NCBI RefSeq assembly: GCF_003144195.1
Contig: NW_020290032.1
Coordinates: 124,001-188,000 of the forward strand
Reading direction: 5' to 3'
DNA length: 64,000 nt
Origin: Ceraceosorus guamensis
Lineage: Eukaryota; Basidiomycota; Exobasidiomycetes; Ceraceosorales; Ceraceosoraceae
In this document: piece by piece, positions 34,710-45,328 of the stretch
Layout of the letters: every line of letters begins with the position of its first letter
Position numbering within the stretch: position 1 is the first letter of the stretch
Translations under genes and position numbers: made by a program
Notes under the pieces: generated by a model
The model's database searches: none
Told to the model about the DNA's origin: nothing
Seen by the model: the letters and a program-made list of their open reading frames with translations, nothing else

Positions 34710-37700
34710 ATGGTCAAGGAAGAGGCCTCTGGGGAGGTCGTGAAGGTCCAGGGCGCGGAGGAAAACCTGAAGCGGGAGGCATCAAGCTCTCCTTCGTCAG
34801 GCAGCGCAAGACTCGAGCCGCTATCCGAGCCTGCTGCATCGTCAAAGCGCTTGAAGACGGAACAAGAAGTGCCACACACCAGTGGCAATTCAGCGCTTAG
34901 CGCAAGACACGAATCACTCTCCGAGGCTTTCGTATCGGGAAAGCCCTTGAGGATGGAGCAAGACGTACCGAACACAACTGGCAGCACAGCGCTATCCATG
35001 AGCGTGCCGAGCGGAACCGATGAGGGCAGAGCGGCTCGCGAAGCCGACGTCGGCATTGTGCAATACGTGAGCCCTGACTTAGTAGGGCTTGAGGGCGGTG
35101 TGATTAAGCAGCGGTGAGATGAGATAATCTAGGAGGTCTCCTCTTGAATACCGGCTCACGTACTCACGCAAGGTGCTTCCGTAGCTTTTCGGATTTCCAG
35201 GTCTTCGAAATTGCACCTGGAGGCAAAGTCTGCCGGATCGTCTCTCTAGATCCACCCACAGCAGAGCAGGGCGGCGATGGTCTCTACGAGGAATTAGAGA
35301 CAGAGCGCGCAGAAGCAGCAGACTCAAGTGGTAACTTGCGTCAAGAGCGCATACAGCGCCAGAATGCAGAGCGCGAAGAGCGTAAAGCCGCTGCGGAAGC
35401 TGCCAAGCAGCGTGAAGCTGAGCGTACTTGGGTGTGGGTCGAAACGGTCGATGAGAAAGCGCAAAGCGAGCTTGTCCAAGTGTTGGGCCAGGAAGCAGTA
35501 GACTCTCTGAAAGAGCTGTGGGAAAAAGGACCACCGCCTCGCAGCTCTGCTTCGTCTGGGCGCGGCTGGGGCAGGGGCCGAGGACGAGGTCGCGGAGGAA
35601 GGGGAGGTGGTCGTGACACGGAGGCGCGAGACGCCGCGAGCACCGGCCCATCCGTCCTCTCAGAGGTGAGATGTCGCCCCGATGGCATGGCATCTGTTGG
35701 GGCGAGCTCACAATTTCTGGCTTCATTCACAGCCGTTGACATCAAAGGAGCAACGAACAGCAGCCCATCAGCTGGTCAGGAGCGTCTTCGAAGGCTCGCT
35801 GCAGAGCGAGGCGCTAGAAGCCCATCGGAACCCCAACACTGTCCAGAGCAAAGACGGGCCACCTGACGACGATGCAATCGCAAACGGTGAAGTGTCCAAG
35901 CCACCCGAAGGGCTCCCTATCCGCATCACCTGGAGCAATACGAAACAGCGTAGTCAGCGCGACAATGATCAAGACAAGGGAGGTGACAAGAAAGGTGCGT
36001 CGTTATTCACGATGCAAGACGAGGCACTCTTCCTGCTGAGACCGGGACCATTGCGCCTCCGTCAGATGCAAAATCGCTACCGCCGTACGTCCACTTCCTC
36101 ATGCAGAAGTCCAACCGAGACTCTCATGATGCCCTTGCCATCCTTGGGCGCGCTCTGAATCTGGGTGGCTACGGCTCACTCCACGGCAAAGCGCTCGGCG
36201 ACTTAGCTATTGCTGGCACAAAAGACAAACGTGCTACAACAGTCCAGCGAGTGTCTTACAAAAGAGGACGTCGCACGCTCGATGAAGTGTACAAACTCGT
36301 CAATGGGGTCGGCAAAGAACGCGACGATCCATATGGGTCAAGAGGCGGGCGGGGCGGCTCGCAGCGCGGTGGGAGAGGTCGAGGGGGTGCTCAAAGAGGC
36401 TACGGCACTCGAAAGACGCTACTCGATGCGGTTACGCAGCGCGCTGACCGCGCGGTGCGAATAGCACATCTTCAGTACGCCGACGCTCCGCTTCACCTCG
36501 GCGAGCTGGAAGGTAACGCGTTCGTCGTGACCTTACGAAATGTCAAGGTCAAGGACGAGAGCATGATTGGAAAGAGCGTGGACATACTGTCCACAAAAGG
36601 CTTCATCAACTATTTTGGTGCGTCTAGTGTGACCGTTGCGCTCACAGTTGCGGGCGAGGACTGAGCGGTCTGCCGCTTTGCATTAGGCCTTCAACGATTC
36701 GGATCTGGAAGCATTTCCAGCCATCACACAGGAATCGAGCTCTTCAAGGGTAATTATCAAGCAGCCGTCGATGGAATCTTGGCCTCGCGCCCTGGCGATT
36801 CCCCGGAAGAGAGCAAGGCACGCCAGGCGTACTCGGAAGGCTACATCTTAGAAGCCTACGATATGCTACCTCGCTACAACGTCCCCGAGCGAGCCATCTT
36901 AGAACGCATGAGAAAAGACCTTGATGCTGACGGGAAACCCAAAAACGATTGGAAAGGCTATTTTCTCGCTGTGAGTCGCCGATTCTGAGCGTGATGTTGC
37001 CTTTTTGTGAAGCTAAAGCCACGAGAAGTCGCGTCTCACAGATTCCCAAGAGCTTACGGATCATGTACGTGCATGCGTATCAGTCCTACGTTTGGAATCG
37101 CATCGCCTCTGAACGCGTAGCCCGTTACGGACTCGACAAAGCGATCGTTGGAGATACTGTCGCCCTCGGAGAGGATGCCGTTCTCGATGTGGACGATGAT
37201 CAGCAAGATGGTCCTGCTTCCCACGCGGATCAAGCTGACCAGGAAGCTGCTCCCGGTGACGAGTCTAAGCCTGGTACGTCCAGGCTCTTGCTGAATGCTG
37301 CGTGTGCAAAGCCACGTCTTTGATAGCTGATGGCAGACATTTGTTTCTTAGCTTCGAAGCGCTGGGCTTCGCAGCTGCCTGTGAAGGTTTTGCAAGCCGG
37401 CGACTTGGATCATTACAGCATCAACGATGTGGTCATTGGGCTGCCAGGCATAGACGTCTCTTATCCAGCTGGCTGGATGGCGGATTTGTACAAGGAGGTG
37501 CTCGCCGAGGATGGCTTGACAGAAGATCATCTTCTCACTTTCAGGTGTGTTTTGCAAGCTTTCTCAATGTCTGTGCACAAACTCACACCACGCGCGTTAC
37601 CTGTGCCTTGCAGCGACTTCAAGCTGGGCGGCGCGTATCGAAAGCTCCTGCAGAGACCTAAAGACGTATCATGGAGCCTAATCAAGTACACCGACACCAA

Positions 37701-38211
37701 CCTCAATCTAGCGCAGTCCGACGAGGACAAGCTACTGGGAATAGACAACCCTCCTGAACCTGATCCCGAAGCACCATTCGCTGCTTTGCAAGTGCGGCTC
37801 TCCTTGCCCACAAGCTGCTACTGCACCATGGCACTCCGAGAGATCCTTAAAAGCGACACTTCCACGGCGACGCAGAAGGAACTCACACACCGAGGTGAAG
37901 ACAACTCGTCTATGTACAAAGGGACCAATCGCCACAACCGAGACGCTGTAAATAAGGTCAGCGGATCACGTCAAAGAGCGTGGGGCGCGCACAACACAGG
38001 TGATACAGCAAATGCCACTACTGGAGATTTGACCGACGCAGCCAAGGACTCGGAGGAAGGCGTCGAAGTGAAGGCAACGGTGTCCGATGCCTTCAAGAAG
38101 GAGATGGCTCGCCTTCGCGACCAACACAAAAATGCGCCCGCTCAGCAAGAGGAGAACATTGCAAATGACGAGGACGCCGCTCGCAACCGAGCCCCACAAG
38201 AATCTTCTTGA
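34710..38211 (+). CDS. PUS7: TruD-family tRNA/mRNA pseudouridine synthase Pus7
   Basis: Eight exons: 34710..35113, 35185..35665, 35733..about 35949, 36024..36617, 36687..36970, 37042..37273, 37352..37544 and 37614..38211, about 1,000 residues. Family motifs appear in order: VGIVQYVSPDLVGLEGGVIK, FSDFQVFEI (restored over intron 1), PPYVHFLMQKSNRD, the catalytic loop AGTKDKRATTVQRVSYKR with its Asp, GNAFVVTLRNV, INYFGLQRFG (restored over intron 4), LRIMYVHAYQSYVWNRIASE and LPTSCYCTMALREIL. The donor of intron 3 is ambiguous: 35949 gives a 74-nt intron and 35982 gives 41 nt, in the same phase. The enzyme isomerises uridine in UNUAR contexts of U2 snRNA, tRNA and mRNA. Unusual here are two Arg/Gly-rich insertions and a duplicated 32-residue block in the N-terminus, listed under findings. 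Confidence 0.94.
34812..35003 (+). repeat. Internal 96-bp coding duplication in Pus7
   Basis: Two adjacent 32-codon blocks (34812-34907 and 34908-35003) encode related segments, LEPLSEPAASSKRLKTEQEV and HESLSEAFVSGKPLRMEQDV plus their continuations. By eye 16 of 32 residues are identical. They lie in the disordered N-terminus before the conserved fold. Confidence 0.85.
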
Positions 38212-40473
38212 TCTCTCGTCAACTCAGTCGTCGATGCTGAGAGTAACATCCGCTCGGCATGCCCTGCTCGCATGTACGAGATCCCATCGAGTGTGTGATC
38301 TGATACTTGCCGGTTACACGAACCCGCAGCAGTCACAATGAGATGTACCCGATGACTGATCGCGGCGCAAGGCTATACCATGCTATAGTCACTCTCTGCC
38401 TCGCTCGAAAGACTTTGGCGCAGCAAAATGAGTGTAGTCTTAGTGCGAACCCGTTGAACGTGGATGTACATGTGGTGAAAAAGTGAAACGTGGTCGGAGA
38501 AGTCACTCTCCTTCCGTAATGTTTTCATTGACGTCATTGGTTGGCCAAGACTTTTGATTTCGGTTTGCCTCACGCGTCGCAATACACGAGTCATGACTTC
38601 GCTCTGCCACCGAGACGGATGCTCAGCGCTGAGCAACCCCTTTCGCTCATAAGTGAATCCAAAATAGGCTTTCAAATTGCCCTCGCCAAGCTCTTGCACA
38701 GGTGTCCGCCTTATGTCGAGACAGAAAAGTCACGCAATCGCGAGCAGTGGGCCGCGCTCAGCAGGCTTGCAGCGCACGATCGCAAGATGCGGGCGCGGGG
38801 CGGCTACGCGCGCGGTACCGGTACTCGCGCATGCGGGTTACCTATACGCGCCATGCGGAAGCAACGCTGCGTGTCTCGGTGGTAGAAATTGGTGCCGTCG
38901 GCGACATTCACAATCACCATCAAGAATTCCAATTGCAGCTTCACATTTGAGTCTGCAACCTTGGCCTACCTCTGAACTATCAACGATCGCCGGAGAGGGG
39001 CGCAAGCGGTCAGCAGAGCACATCTGGTTGGAAGCAATCAGGGGCAGGTATGAGCTAGCGAGCCTTTGCAGGCGTGGCACAGTCCCCGTGCGCCGACGGA
39101 ACTCCCATGCGCGCTCAGTACATCCGCGAACGCTGCTGCGGCTACGATTTCAAACGTCCATGCGCTCGACCGGGGCTTGGCTGGCTCTTCGTAAGCCAGG
39201 ACACTAGTGAGCCATTGCACGGCTGACATGTACCAGCAATGCTGTCGTCAAGCCTAAGCCAGCCTCCGCAGGGGGGCCCCTGGGCACTCCGATCGGATGA
39301 AGGCCTCTTCGTGGAGCATGCTCTCCGTCACATTACGACCACGCAACGACAGATGCCATCGCCGCTTGCGGTCAGATCAAGATTGTGTGGCTGGTACATC
39401 CCAGGGCTCGAAGAGGCGGGTCCGACTCCTTGAGCTGTGATGGCACCACCCCTCGTCCCATTTTCGCCATGGCGCTCAAAGACGTCTGTACGTGAGACAT
39501 TGATATGCCGACCACAGACGACGCTGTGCGGACTGACAAGCGGACTCATGCAGACTCGCTGCTATTCTGAACCCTTTTGTCCCACGGGTGAGGCCAGCAT
39601 TTCGGAGAATAATTTGAGTCCGGTCTCGGATGACGCGCGCTCTCAGTCTGCAACCGTTTCATCGAACCCGCTCAGTCTCGCCGTGCACTGAGTGGAGCAA
39701 ACAGCTTCTTAGCGCAGCTATAGTGGAGACGAGAGAGACAAGCTTGGATGCACTTGCGTGAACTGACTGAAGCCGCAGAAAGCGCATTAGCAAGCTCGCA
39801 AATCCGGTTCCGAGACTTCCTTTCTCGAACGGAGTCAAATGTACACCTTGTGCTGCACCATCACTCCACATACCCTGCTCGACAAACACGGTCAGACGTG
39901 ACTCCCATGAAAGGTGACGGTGTTAACCGGGCTACATTTGTGACCAAGCTTGATGATTGGAGGTTGCGCGTCAAACAGTAGCTTGGCGCCCCATCCCCTT
40001 CCGGCATATCCCACACCCTCCACACGCCACACCTTGTCTTCCAGCGCAGAACCAATCGTTGCATCAGTCTCCGTCTAGGATAGTTGTTGGAGCCGCCTCT
40101 CTTGCTCCGTCTTGCCAATGCAACCTCTCCCGATCATCATTGTGGGGTAAGTGCCCTGCGTGGGATGGTCAACTCGCTTGGCATACGTGGGATGCCCTCG
40201 CACGGAGATGGCTGTCCTCATTTAAAGGCCCACCTCAACGAAAATGACCCCCTCCGAACATCTTTCGTGTCCACAACCTACACCGACCTTCTCTCATTCC
40301 CGCGACCTGGACCTGCGTCCTCCCTTTCCGCCCATCTTTTCCACCCACAACCTTCGCTTCTCGCTTTCACAGCTTATCCGCCAAAGCACAGCTGCGTCTG
40401 CCTGCCGTGCAGATTGAAAGACACCACTTCCAGGACCGCCTCTTTGACGCATCGACCTGTCATTTCGCACGCC
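38212..40473. other. Intergenic, 2.3 kb, no gene recognised
   Basis: Scattered short open frames on both strands show no conserved motif, and none has plausible splice partners I could follow. The plus frame entering the next gene stays open from 40084, so a longer N-terminus for that gene is possible. The last 400 bases are C/T-rich on the plus strand, as expected upstream of a fungal start codon. Confidence 0.45.
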
Positions 40474-42123
40474 ATGGACCGCACCTCCAAGCCTTCCGCA
40501 TCTGCGCTCGCTTCCAGAAGAGGCAGTGCTCCATCGCTGAGCAGCATCCACGTGGAAAACAAGAGTCGCGCTGTAGACTTGCAGCCCCTGGCTCACGCGC
40601 CAATCTCCCCTGCCCTGAAGAGCGCACTCTCCCATTCGTACGCTCCGCCAGCATCGCCGACCGTCTCCCGCGGTCCTTCGACCGTCGGAACCTCTCCGAA
40701 ACGCCTGCAGTATGTTTGCCCGCCGACGCCGATTCTGAGAGGCTACAACGCCTCGAATTGGGGGCTCTTGGCTATTGTCAAGGTCGACTACAATCTTACC
40801 GTTACAGTTCTCCACCACCGCTCGCAGACGCTCTTTGCATGGCCTTTCAACCTCGACCCGGACGGGACATCCGACTCGGGCAAAGTGTTCATCACCCCTC
40901 GCTCTCCTGACGTAGCTGACGCGCCCCAGCCCCATCTGATCAGCGAAAGCCTCAAGCTTGTCGGCGTAGTCCTAGGGAATTGGATGCAGAACCGAAGCCG
41001 ATTCGATGTGCAGACCCGCATCGCTTCCACTGCACCCGAAGGGTCGACCAGCCCGTCTGGGGAAGAAGACGGCGAAGTCGCTCGCCTACGTCGGGATCTC
41101 GGCTTGATTCGCCTAACTTGCGAGGAGCGCGCTGCCGCCTTGGCTCGCCAGGAGATACCTGCCTCTGCTTGGCGTCGTCCATCTTGCTGCTCTTGTGCCG
41201 AAGCTCCCGACTCTCCTCGCCGAGTTGCTTTCGATGAGAGCTCCAAAAGTCGGCCTCGGGAATCGGCTTTGGGTCTACGATTTGATGACGGAGAAACATT
41301 GGAGCTCGTCAACTCAAGACGGCACTCAATCGAGCCTCACCGGTTGAGGAAGTCTGTCTCCTTCGACGAAAAGCGAAACACTACTCTCACTTTTGAAAAG
41401 CTACCAAAGGATAAAGCGACACCGCTGATGAGGGTCAAGGACGCTCTTAGCTTCCCTTCCACGGCGCCATTCTTCAAGAGAGACCTCTCGGTCCTCAGCG
41501 AAACCTCGACGGACGATTTGCGCCGCTCTGTTCCTGCCTCGCCTGCCAGCCCGTCCTCCGTTTCGCCTTCCCTCTCAGAGTTTTCTTGGTCGCCAAAGCA
41601 CAGAAGATCCAGCCTTGCTAGCCCAATCAGCAGCATTGGATCTTGCTCGGAGCTGTCGTCAAGCTCGGGGAACTTTGCAGTATCCCCAATGTCGCCCTTG
41701 GCGCGCCCGCAGTCGCCGACTCATATTGAAGATGGTCACGACCTCCTCACCTTCTCAACAGCATCTCGTCGGCTGTCGACCGAGGATGTCGATCTTTGCA
41801 TCGTTGCGACACTGCCTTACAAAGCATCCAGCACCAAGTGCGTTCACGCTAAAGCGCTCCTGCGTGAGGAACAGCACATCACGCGCGCACTGCGACATTC
41901 GCTCACCCTCTCGAAGATGGCATCTGACAGGGGAGTGGAGAACGCTTCGACTGCAGTCCTGTCTTCCGCGCTGCTGCATTCCGCAGAGCTTGCTAGATGC
42001 AAGGAAATCAGCACCTCACTGGCTGCCTCTCCGATGCCCGTCAGTCCCACCCGAGGCAGAACCCTGCAAGCGCGAGCATCGAGCGCATCTCTGCGACCGA
42101 GTAGCGTTACCAGCCGTGCCTGA
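40474..42123 (+). CDS. Serine-rich protein of unknown function
   Basis: One uninterrupted frame encodes 549 residues from the ATG at 40474. I do not recognise the family. A compact hydrophobic stretch at about residues 90-135 (GYNASNWGLLAIVKVDYNLT, then VLHHRSQTLFAWPFN) is the only part that looks folded. The rest is rich in Ser, Pro, Arg and Leu with many SP and TP dipeptides and RRxS-type sites, suggesting a phosphoregulated, mostly disordered protein. A short SCCSCAEAP motif has three closely spaced cysteines. The frame is open for 130 codons upstream, and ATGs at 40165 and 40192 are alternative starts. I chose 40474 because the upstream segment reads like leader sequence. Codon composition matches neighbours. 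Confidence that it is a gene is fair; no function is proposed. Confidence 0.65.
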   Translation: MDRTSKPSASALASRRGSAPSLSSIHVENKSRAVDLQPLAHAPISPALKSALSHSYAPPASPTVSRGPSTVGTSPKRLQYVCPPTPILRGYNASNWGLLAIVKVDYNLTVTVLHHRSQTLFAWPFNLDPDGTSDSGKVFITPRSPDVADAPQPHLISESLKLVGVVLGNWMQNRSRFDVQTRIASTAPEGSTSPSGEEDGEVARLRRDLGLIRLTCEERAAALARQEIPASAWRRPSCCSCAEAPDSPRRVAFDESSKSRPRESALGLRFDDGETLELVNSRRHSIEPHRLRKSVSFDEKRNTTLTFEKLPKDKATPLMRVKDALSFPSTAPFFKRDLSVLSETSTDDLRRSVPASPASPSSVSPSLSEFSWSPKHRRSSLASPISSIGSCSELSSSSGNFAVSPMSPLARPQSPTHIEDGHDLLTFSTASRRLSTEDVDLCIVATLPYKASSTKCVHAKALLREEQHITRALRHSLTLSKMASDRGVENASTAVLSSALLHSAELARCKEISTSLAASPMPVSPTRGRTLQARASSASLRPSSVTSRA

Positions 42124-43087
42124 CATGCGTCATTGCACCCTTTACAACAAGCGCATTCGTGATCCTCTTTCTCGTTGTTCTCGGTCATGAGAAGCATCTT
42201 ACCCGTCACGCCTAAGATACGTTTTACTTTCGCACTTGACTTTGGTATGCTGCGGCTTCTTCGCTGCGCCCTTTAGCCCCGAACATCTTTTTGAATGCGC
42301 AGGTCCTGTAATCGCAAGCTGTAAAGAATAGTCCTCTTCGCTTCGACATTAAGACGAGAGCATTTACATTTCCTTAAAAGCAGAACAGTCCGAGAGGTCT
42401 GTTGTGATGCCGCGATTTGGCTCTGAGATGCTGCCGGAAGGGCGACTCGTCGACCAAGCGGCACGATGGTCTCCCTCGTTTCAAAGGAGAGCAGTCTGCT
42501 TCGAAGGACCGTCAGGACTGCTGATGAGGTTGTTGCACGCGTTTCGCGTTCTCCACAAAACAGCTGCTGCACGCAGCGCCGATCGAGCTCCCTCGTACTA
42601 CTGCTTTGCACGCGCGCGAGCTCAAACCCCGTGCAGCGCGCGGCCTGTGTCGGTAGCTATGGCCGGGGCCTCGTTCAGCATTCACACACCTCTGCCTGTC
42701 CACCTTCCTCCATCACGCCTTTGCGAGTCCGCAGTGCAAGGCAAAAGAGCAGCACCTCGTTTTTTGGTATTCCGAGCCAGTCACCTCGTTCCGACCACCG
42801 TTGCGCAAGCTCCCAGAAGGGCCAAGCGATTCTTACCAGCAGCGGCCGAAGTGCGCTTCCAACCAGCGTCGGTTGCCTCTCATCAACCCACTTGGTGCGA
42901 AGTCGACTTCGGAAGCTCCATCCTCGTCTCAGTTTCTCGAAAGCAGCTTTTCCTCGCACCTCGCACACGGCGAATCACAAGCTTGGCAGCCCCAAGTCCG
43001 ATCCGCTTCAGGCGCCTATCATCTCGGGTTATTTAAACATCAACATCTAACGAATCGCTGGGCCTCGCCTTGCTCCCTAGGCCGGAC
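42124..43087. other. Intergenic, no gene recognised
   Basis: About 960 bases lie between the serine-rich gene and Lsm3. Two overlapping plus-strand frames of 210 and 194 codons (42404-43036 and 42466-43050) compete for the same bases and neither has recognisable domains, so I treat both as chance. The stretch should contain the Lsm3 promoter. Confidence 0.5.
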
Positions 43088-43755
43088 ATGTCGGCACCAA
43101 TCTCAGAGCCGTTTGACCTTTTGCGTCTCTCCTTGGCAGAGCGCGTGCTGATCAAATTGAGAGGAGATCGTGAATTGAGAGGAACGTTGCATGCTTATGA
43201 TGGGCACATGAATTTGATAGTCGGAGACGTGGAGGAGACGGCTTATGTGGTCAATGTGGACGAGAGCGGAGAGCCGGGAGACATTAGTGTGAGTTTGTAT
43301 GCTCTTGTGTGTGGCGGGACTCAGGGGTGAAAGGGGCTTGGATGGTTGCGAGTGACTGGAGCAGGCTGTGGGGAACAGACAATGGATCGCGCATGCACAG
43401 AAAGCCTACACCAAGGTTTTCAAAGGCCAGACCATGGCGATGAAACACTTGCGACGCACAATCGTCGCCGATACTGTGCGGTCCAGGTTCAAGGGGAAAG
43501 GGCACCTCACTAGATGCACAGGCCCATCATGCTGAATTTCCTACATCCCATCCACGCTACGCATACTCAACAGGTCATCAAGAAGCAGAGTGAGATGATG
43601 TTCGTGCGAGGAGATGGTGTGATTCTGGTGAGTACCGTCCGTGCGGTTGAGGCGCAGGTCATTCGTTAGAATCACAGATTGACCCTCAGAACGATGCCTC
43701 TCGACCTTTCTGTCATGCCCATGCTGATCAGGTATCGCCTCCTGCAAGATCATGA
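43088..43755 (+). CDS. LSM3: U6 snRNA-associated Sm-like protein Lsm3
   Basis: Three exons, 43088..43288, 43574..43627 and 43732..43755, encode 92 residues, the usual Lsm3 size. The Sm1 motif is in [20 protein letters not shown] and [20 protein letters not shown]. Sm2 is completed across intron 1: [16 protein letters not shown], where FVRGDGV is the Lsm3 signature, then VSPPARS after intron 2. Lsm3 is part of the cytoplasmic Lsm1-7 ring (mRNA decapping) and nuclear Lsm2-8 ring (U6 snRNA stability). I use the ATG at 43088, directly before [15 protein letters not shown]; the upstream in-frame codons have no ATG. Intron 1 is 285 nt, about four times the local norm. Confidence 0.94.
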
Positions 43756-44444
43756 GAAGGTCAACTAAGTGGCGCATACGCATTGGACGCCCCAACAATA
43801 GGGCACCAAGACCATCCACTCGATCACGCAAGATCAGCATCTTCGTGCCACAGCAACTGCGCTGTGTCTCATCTTTCAGGCCACGTCAGCCTGTCCAGGC
43901 TTGCGGACTGCAATCCACTCGCAAAGGTTAAAATCGATCAGCTAGACGCGCAATGAGCTATGTGCTTCGAGGAGCTCGCTGGTCATCCTGTATGCGCATG
44001 TATCCGCCAGTCGCGCCTGAACCAAATGACAGCCAATCGTCTCAATGTTGATCTGAGCTGTGCTCCGCATAGAAACGCTTCCAAGTGTGCTTCGAACCGC
44101 GAGGCTACCCGTCGCGAGCATCAAAAAAATCAACATTCGCCGATAGGGGCTCCTTCAGCTCTCTGGTCTGTTTCAGCAAGGTGACGGACGCCCTTAGAGG
44201 CGGGTACCAATCTCTCTTGCACAAGGGTCTATACTCGAGTCACATCTGCTTGCAGACCCGCGCCGCCCGCGTCAAAAGTGAAGGCAAGCGAGGAGCCTGT
44301 TCGCGCCACCAACTTGAGTCTGTGGCCTCCGGAGCGCAAACCAAAGTACTACCGCTCGCTCAGCTCAGGCTGTCGTATGAAGACCGTCGTGGCAGAAACG
44401 ATTGAGTTTGCCTGAGACATCTACATGAGAGCTTGAGACATGAT
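43756..44444. other. Convergent intergenic spacer
   Basis: This 689-bp stretch separates two converging gene ends. No conserved frame or repeat is seen; the 99-codon minus frame at 43541-43840 overlaps Lsm3 and is a shadow. Confidence 0.5.
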
Positions 44445-45328
44445 CTAGTGGTGGGCATCTGCGGAGCTGTGCTTGTCGAGCTTGTAGCCGACGATGTGCC
44501 TGCGGCCGATCTGTTCGTGAGAAGGCGAGGGCATGCCCAGGATTAGATGCTGAGCGGTTTGCACGCGCCAGAATGAGGCATTCGCAATGGCAAAGAACGC
44601 CTCCTAACAAAGCCTGATCCTCCCACACCTGTATTTTCAACACTCACCATCTCTCCGATGGTGAAGAAGCCGACGACTTCGATTCCATACACTGCCAACT
44701 TTTTCCACTCGCCGGTCCTAACCACTCCGCTCCAGTAAGAGGCGTCGAGTGCTCGCTTGTACAGCGTCTCTGCGCCTTGCTTGATGGCTGATGTGGAAGT
44801 GGGAGGAGCGAGGGCTTCGGCAATGTACACTTGCTTGAAGAGGGATCCGGCGACTCGAGCGTTGTATGCGATCGATTCCCCAAAAGAGGACAGGTTGACT
44901 GGGGCGCAGCGTGGGGTGAGCATCAGGGGTCAGCATGCAAGCCGAGGTGAGCGATGTCTTCATGGCCTTTTTCGGACCACAGTCAGAACTGTCCCGTACA
45001 CCTGCGAGCTGCTGCTCTCCAACAGCGATGAGTGCAGCTGTAGTCTAGCCGCGCTCGTCCACCCATCCTCAAAGCCCCCGCTCCGACCGCTCTACTCACT
45101 TCCCGTAGCTCCTTGAATCCTAGCAGCGACAGGTCCCACAGCAGCCGAAGCCTTCGCAGCCGCGCTAGAAAGTTGCTTTGCAGCACCTTCAGCTGCGTTC
45201 TTTGCCGAAGATGCAGCGTCCGCTCTACGTGTCGATTGCGAAATGTTCCTAGCGCAGTTTTGGGCGACGTGAGATCTTTGGATCGCTACGCTGCGCGCAG
45301 ATGTGGTGCGAAGAGTGGAGCCGAACAT
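44445..45328 (-). CDS. ATP20: Mitochondrial ATP synthase subunit g
   Basis: Three exons on the minus strand, 45328..45100, 44898..44648 and 44510..44445, encode 181 residues. The N-terminus MFGSTLRTTSARSVAIQRSH is a basic presequence followed by an Ala/Ser-rich helix. Exon 2 holds the family core: ESIAYNARVAGSLFKQVYIA, EALAPP, then LYKRALDASYWSGVVRTGEW and LAVYGIEVVGFFTIGEM. Exon 3 supplies IGRRHIVGYKLDKHSS, which completes the conserved GEM-IGRR motif; this restores the family C-terminus and supports the intron. Subunit g is a single-pass inner-membrane protein needed for ATP synthase dimers and crista shape, and its membrane helix carries a conserved GxxxG-like dimer motif in relatives. Both introns (201 and 137 nt) are longer than average here. 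Confidence 0.93.

Noticed and set aside
38373-38699. 108-codon minus frame after Pus7
   Set aside because: No conserved motif, no splice partner, and composition unlike the neighbouring genes.
42404-43050. Two overlapping plus-strand frames of 210 and 194 codons upstream of Lsm3
   Set aside because: They use the same bases in different phases, have no recognisable motif, and sit where the Lsm3 promoter must be. GC-rich DNA with few stops explains both.
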